Source: CAZMVY01 sp964569765 (GTDB lineage: Bacteria; Planctomycetota; Phycisphaerae; UBA1845; PWPN01). From it: a stretch of 18,770 nucleotides of DNA. The notes beneath the pieces were generated by a model that was not told the DNA's origin, did no database searches, and saw nothing but the letters and a program-made list of their open reading frames with translations. The stretch is taken from positions 1-18,770 of the forward strand of contig CAZMVY010000075.1 in NCBI GenBank assembly GCA_964569765.1. Direction: 5' to 3'. Shown here in pieces: positions 15,585-18,770 of the stretch (position 1 is its first letter; each line of letters starts with the position of its first letter). The translations under genes and the position numbers were made by a program.

Positions 15585-17534
15585 TCAGTCCGTGACGGCG
15601 GAGCGTGCGGCTGCGGGCCGGATTTCCACGCGGATGCGCCCCGTCCGGATCGGGTTCGGATACCCGATTCCGATCCGCACCGGCGTCCGCTTCGCGCCGA
15701 GGTCCTCGTGAAGCTCCTCCGCACGCACCGCCGGCTCGGCCCCCTCCATGGTCACAATCGCCTCGATCGCCGCCGGGCCGTCCTGGATCCGTAGCGTGCC
15801 GGGGCCTGTTTGCCGCCACTTGCCGAATGTGATCATCGCCGTTTCAAAGGCCTGCGGGCTGTTGAACGCAACCTCGTCGGTGACGGTGAGCGAACCGCCG
15901 CCCTCGCGGGAATACACGAACGTCCGCTCGAGCTTCTTCAGCCCCGGAACCTTGTAGGCCGACCGCAGATCCAGCACCAGCGTATCCGCCGCCTCGGTGA
16001 ACGCGGTTTGCAGCACCACGGCGCGGGCCTCTCGCCCCGTGCGCTGCAGTTGCTCCGCCACCCGCGGCACGGGATGCCCGAACGAGTTGATGACCTGGCT
16101 GTCATACCGATGTGGGCCGAACGTGCGGGCCGTGTACACCTCGGCGCCAGGGTCCACCAGCACGGCCTCGCCATCCACGACGACGATGTACGAGCCGACG
16201 TCGTTGTGGTTGTGCTCTTCGGCATTGTGCCCGCCTTTGATGGCGACGGCCATCCGACAATCGCGGCGCGAGCCCGGCCGCGCGACGAGCACGCCTCCGA
16301 CGTCGAACCAGCTCCGCAGCCCCGGTCCCGCCCAGTCGGCCGGCGCGGGACGCGTGGCCGCAAAGTCGCCCGGGAACGCATACAAGGCGGCTTGGTAAAG
16401 AGGCTCAGCGCGCGTGGCCGTCTTTTGATGTGCCCGAGCCGGCAGGGTCAGCCCCCAGCGGCGGGCGATGTAGCCGGTGAGCCTCTCCCCCGGCTGGGCG
16501 TTCACGCTGCAATCCGAGAACGACGGGCAGACGCCCGGCGCGATCTCGATCTCCAGACCGTACATCGCGATCCGGCGAACGTGCTCGCCCTGCAGGAGGT
16601 CCACCCGACCGCCCGTCGCCTGGAGGATCGTCTCGGCCAGCAGCACGTAGTGCCCGAAGCCGTAGTTCCAATACCCGACGCCCTCCGTGCAGTAGCCGTC
16701 CGCCGGGATTCCCGCCAGGAAGCTTCGCGATAGCTTCTCCGCCGCCGCGACGTAGAACGCCCGCTCCTCGCGCGATTCGATCAGCGCCAGCGCCGCCCCG
16801 GTTACGCCCGACAGGCACACGGCATTCCAGTTGTTCGAGCCCGTCAGCCACCAGTTCGCCGGACGCCGCCCTTCCACCATGTCCTTGAACGGATCGAGTA
16901 CGCGCCGCCGCACCTGCTCGCGGATGAGCGTCCGGTCCGCCGGCTCCAGCCGGTCGGCCAGCAGCCAGTCCGCCGTCGCCAGCGTCCAGCCAAGACTCGC
17001 CGACGCCAGGTCGATGTCCGTGACCTTGCCGTGGAAGTTCGCCAGCCCCCCGTCATGCGCGGGCATGACCCACGTCCGCTCCTGACACACCGATCGGAGC
17101 GCCTCCGTGAACATCGGGAGGAATCGTCCCCGGTTTTCGAGGCATTCGGCCAGCGCCGCCTGATCGAGCCGGCCGCGACGCTTGAAGTTCACGTCCTGCC
17201 ACTTCGTGCGGTTGCCCGTCCGCGAGAACTCCAGGTATAGATCGTCGCTCGTGGCCGGGAGAGGCTCGCGGAGCAGCTCTTCGGCATCCTCAACGGCGGC
17301 GCGGTACTCAGGGCGTTTCGCCAAGGCTTCCCACGCCGCGCGGTCGACGATCGGTCGGCCGAGCCCGCGCAAGTGCTCGGGCAGCATCGCGGCAATTTCC
17401 CGCACCCGCTCCGGAGCGATATCGAGCCGGCTCCTTTCAGCGGCGTGCGTCGTGGCCGCTCCCAGCGCCGCGACCACAATCCAGACGCGCGGCCCGCTGA
17501 GCCGCGACGTTCTTTCTTTCTTGGGTCGGATCAT
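15585..17534 (-). CDS. Heparinase II/III-like polysaccharide lyase, exported
   Basis: About 649 residues, the usual length for heparinase II/III-type lyases (PF07940 C-terminal domain), which cleave uronic-acid-containing polysaccharides such as glycosaminoglycans or alginate by beta-elimination. ATG 17534 gives a basic n-region (IRPKKERTSRLSGPR) and the core VWIVVAALGAATTHA. The N-terminal alpha-toroid has SNNWNAVCLSGVTG (around 233-246) and YCTEGVGYWNYGFGHYVLL (around 283-301), where Tyr and His candidates for catalysis lie. The C-terminal beta-sandwich has the hallmark GGHNAEEHNHNDVGSYIV (about 427-444), then VLVDPGAEVYTARTF and SFGHPVP. GGGAG lies about 10 nt before the start. It leads a two-gene minus-strand unit with the TIM-barrel protein. 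The lyase family number and substrate cannot be told from the sequence. Confidence 0.9.
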   Translation of the reverse strand: MIRPKKERTSRLSGPRVWIVVAALGAATTHAAERSRLDIAPERVREIAAMLPEHLRGLGRPIVDRAAWEALAKRPEYRAAVEDAEELLREPLPATSDDLYLEFSRTGNRTKWQDVNFKRRGRLDQAALAECLENRGRFLPMFTEALRSVCQERTWVMPAHDGGLANFHGKVTDIDLASASLGWTLATADWLLADRLEPADRTLIREQVRRRVLDPFKDMVEGRRPANWWLTGSNNWNAVCLSGVTGAALALIESREERAFYVAAAEKLSRSFLAGIPADGYCTEGVGYWNYGFGHYVLLAETILQATGGRVDLLQGEHVRRIAMYGLEIEIAPGVCPSFSDCSVNAQPGERLTGYIARRWGLTLPARAHQKTATRAEPLYQAALYAFPGDFAATRPAPADWAGPGLRSWFDVGGVLVARPGSRRDCRMAVAIKGGHNAEEHNHNDVGSYIVVVDGEAVLVDPGAEVYTARTFGPHRYDSQVINSFGHPVPRVAEQLQRTGREARAVVLQTAFTEAADTLVLDLRSAYKVPGLKKLERTFVYSREGGGSLTVTDEVAFNSPQAFETAMITFGKWRQTGPGTLRIQDGPAAIEAIVTMEGAEPAVRAEELHEDLGAKRTPVRIGIGYPNPIRTGRIRVEIRPAAARSAVTD

Positions 17535-17859
17535 GGATTCATTTCTCCCTATCTGCTCCTGGCAAGAATCCGGTCAGACAGCACTGCCCGCAGTCCCGGC
17601 CTCCCTCGCGGGGCCTCGGCCGCCCCGTTTCCTGCCGGCAAGACTGGCTTCAGAATCTGGCGGCAGGGCACCGCCGCTGCGTGCCGGTTCGTTGTCGGCG
17701 CGGGGGATCGCGGCGTACCGGGTTTCGGCGCGAGAGCGCCTGCGCGACGATCCCGTCAGCCATCCCTTTGGGACGCATTGCGCGGCCTGACGGTCCAGCC
17801 GCGGACAACTCGCCCGAGCCGCCGGCGGTTGTATCCGGATTCGTCTGTGGGAACAAGTT

Positions 17860-17946
17860 TTGCCGTGGACGCGGCAAGGCGGGCGTTTTGCTCGACGGCT
17901 GCGTCCGGCTGTATGCGGACGTTGAGCGGAAGACGCAGCCGGCGTC
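17860..17946 (+). promoter_or_regulatory. Cluster of nested hairpins, possible attenuator-like leader
   Basis: Four inverted repeats lie within 87 bp. TTGCCG (17860-17865) pairs with CGGCAA (17872-17877). CGGCTGCGTC (17896-17905) pairs perfectly with GACGCAGCCG (17932-17941). CGTCCG (17902-17907) pairs with CGGACG (17916-17921). GACGC (17932-17936) pairs with GCGTC (17942-17946), followed by TTTCC. The last three share bases and exclude one another, as in an attenuator. The function is inferred; a chance origin in GC-rich DNA is possible. Confidence 0.3.
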
Positions 17947-17978
17947 TTTCCGTATGGATTATCACAACGAGGCTGCCG

Positions 17979-17989
17979 TATGATAGAAT
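17979..17989 (+). promoter_or_regulatory. Weak promoter-like AT-rich spot
   Basis: TATGATAGAAT contains two overlapping -10-like hexamers (TATGAT at 17979-17984 and TAGAAT at 17984-17989) in otherwise GC-rich DNA, about 90 nt before the gene start. No good -35 is found at the right distance. Confidence 0.3.
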
Positions 17990-18064
17990 GGTACAAGTGG
18001 GGGCATGGCCCGGCTGGGGGGATCGGGCGTGGGTGACGTGCGGGGGGCGTTCGTCTCGAAGTCC

Positions 18065-18071
18065 AAGGAGG
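18065..18071 (+). promoter_or_regulatory. Ribosome binding site of the DUF4091-like gene
   Basis: AAGGAGG, 6 nt before ATG 18078: a near-perfect Shine-Dalgarno that fixes the start of the last gene in the window. Confidence 0.8.
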
Positions 18072-18077
18072 CCCGGA

Positions 18078-18770
18078 ATGCAGCGTGCCATCTTCGGTAT
18101 TGTGCTGGTGTTGTCCTCTCTACTTCCCCGGGTGGGCGACGTCTTGCTGGCCGCCGGCATTCAGGTCGGCGCGGCCGCCCCGATGGTCAAAGTCATGATC
18201 AAGGGGCAGCACAAGGGATGGCCCTTTGAAGGAGTCCTCGATCCGGCTTCATATAACCTTTCCCTCGCCCGAAACGAGCATGAGGCCTTCCAGGTCGTCA
18301 TCATCCCCGATGCGAACGTTACGAATGCCCGTGTGACCGTCTCCGCGCTTCAGCCGGCCGGCGGGCAGGGCGCATTCAACGGCACGGTGGGCGTCTGGCT
18401 CGTCGGCCACGTCAAGGGCGCCACGCAGCCCCGCTCGGACCTGAACATCGAGTACCCCCCGTGGGTTGTCGATTACAACCTGACCGACAACCCCAACTAC
18501 TGGCCCGATCCGTTGCTTACCTTTATGAACTCCTGCAACATCAGCGCGGGCGATCGTGTCGCCTTCTGGGTCGATGTCGCCACGCGGGCCGACACCCCTG
18601 CCGGCGACTACATTGCTACCGTTACCGCCGTCGCCGACAACGCGCCGGCGCGGACCTTCCCGCTCAACGTCCGCGTCTGGAACTTCGCGCTGCCGGCCAA
18701 GCCGACGTTGCCCACCGCCTTCTCGATCCAGACCTGGCAGGCCAGCGCGATCTACGGGGGTAACTGGTCC
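18078..18770 (+). CDS. DUF4091/GH123-like exported protein, N-terminal part (runs off window)
   Basis: The first 231 codons of a gene open to the last base, so the protein is incomplete here. A signal peptide is seen: MQRAIFGIVLVLSSLLPRVG, with possible cleavage near LLAAG. The mature part begins VKVMIKGQHKGWPFEGV, then SYNLSLARNEHEAFQVVIIP (about 55-74), the typical entry of the N-terminal beta-sandwich preceding DUF4091 or GH123-like catalytic domains. It continues with VWLVGHVKGATQP, NISAGDRVAFWVDVATRADT and PAGDYIATVTAVADN, then VWNFALPAKPTLPTAFSIQT, the usual linker into the barrel. The catalytic domain lies outside, so an enzymatic role (for example N-acetylgalactosaminidase-like) is only inferred. 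It is transcribed divergently from the lyase gene. Confidence 0.8.
   Translation, partial: MQRAIFGIVLVLSSLLPRVGDVLLAAGIQVGAAAPMVKVMIKGQHKGWPFEGVLDPASYNLSLARNEHEAFQVVIIPDANVTNARVTVSALQPAGGQGAFNGTVGVWLVGHVKGATQPRSDLNIEYPPWVVDYNLTDNPNYWPDPLLTFMNSCNISAGDRVAFWVDVATRADTPAGDYIATVTAVADNAPARTFPLNVRVWNFALPAKPTLPTAFSIQTWQASAIYGGNWS

Larger units (their letters stand above)
17535..18077. other. Divergent intergenic region, 543 bp, no convincing gene
   Basis: This separates the minus-strand lyase from the plus-strand DUF4091-like gene. Short frames exist (for example 17681-17983 plus and 17574-17996 minus), but they are arginine/proline-rich, lack ribosome sites and match nothing recognisable. The right third holds several strong inverted repeats and an AT-rich promoter-like spot, listed separately. 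The left part shows only GC-rich sequence. Confidence 0.5.

Noticed and set aside
17574..17996. Minus-strand frame of 140 codons and plus-strand frame 17681-17983 in the divergent spacer
   Set aside because: No ribosome site, low-complexity Arg/Pro/Ala composition, no recognisable product.
18461..18763. Plus-strand frame of 100 codons near the window end
   Set aside because: Out of frame with the DUF4091-like gene, which has a strong ribosome site, signal peptide and family motifs and stays open to the last base.

Overview
The window is about 18.8 kb of GC-rich DNA that reads as a chromosomal fragment or metagenome scaffold from the phylum Planctomycetota, possibly a Phycisphaerae-like lineage. 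The evidence is the gene content: paired DUF1549/DUF1553, DUF1501 and PPC-domain proteins, cysteine-type sulfatases, and many exported carbohydrate-active enzymes with long leaders. Low-complexity repeats built from ATTCGG/ATTCAGC words and from GGGCGACCGACAG words also fit that phylum from memory. A run of 10 Ns at 9579-9588 shows that two contigs were joined there.

Layout, left to right. A terminator-like palindrome (1-20) precedes a plus-strand POT-family peptide transporter (218-2227). It converges on a minus-strand four-gene operon (9711 down to 2261): a DUF1549/DUF1553 protein, a sulfatase with a C-terminal extension, a DUF1501 protein with a twin-arginine motif, and a PPC-domain protein. 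The last three genes are joined by 4-nt ATGA overlaps. The PPC gene carries an in-frame TAG that splits it into two ORFs. A 327-bp divergent spacer follows, with candidate promoters facing both ways. Next are a second plus-strand sulfatase (10039-11598) and a GH95-like glycosidase (11709-14099). A tandem array with a 61-bp period (14084-14281) fills the convergent junction. Then come a minus-strand TIM-barrel glycosidase-like protein (14334-15554) and a heparinase II/III-like lyase (15585-17534). A 543-bp divergent spacer with nested hairpins precedes a plus-strand DUF4091/GH123-like gene that runs off the window end (from 18078).

Taken together this looks like a planctomycetal sulfated-polysaccharide degradation locus. 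Two exported sulfatases would remove sulfate esters, the GH95-like enzyme would release fucose- or galactose-type residues, and the heparinase-like lyase would cut uronic-acid linkages. The other glycosidase-like proteins would complete depolymerisation. The DUF1549/1553, DUF1501 and PPC proteins are probable cell-envelope partners of unknown function. The substrate is inferred from family membership and is not shown by the sequence.

The least expected features are at the nucleotide level. A foldback repeat appears to encode the signal-peptide core of the first sulfatase. A related repeat sits in the leader of the adjacent DUF1501 gene. The 61-bp array supplies the C-terminus and stop codon of the GH95-like gene, which also has a diverged copy of the same element just upstream. 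No rRNA, tRNA, CRISPR array, transposase or integrase was found.
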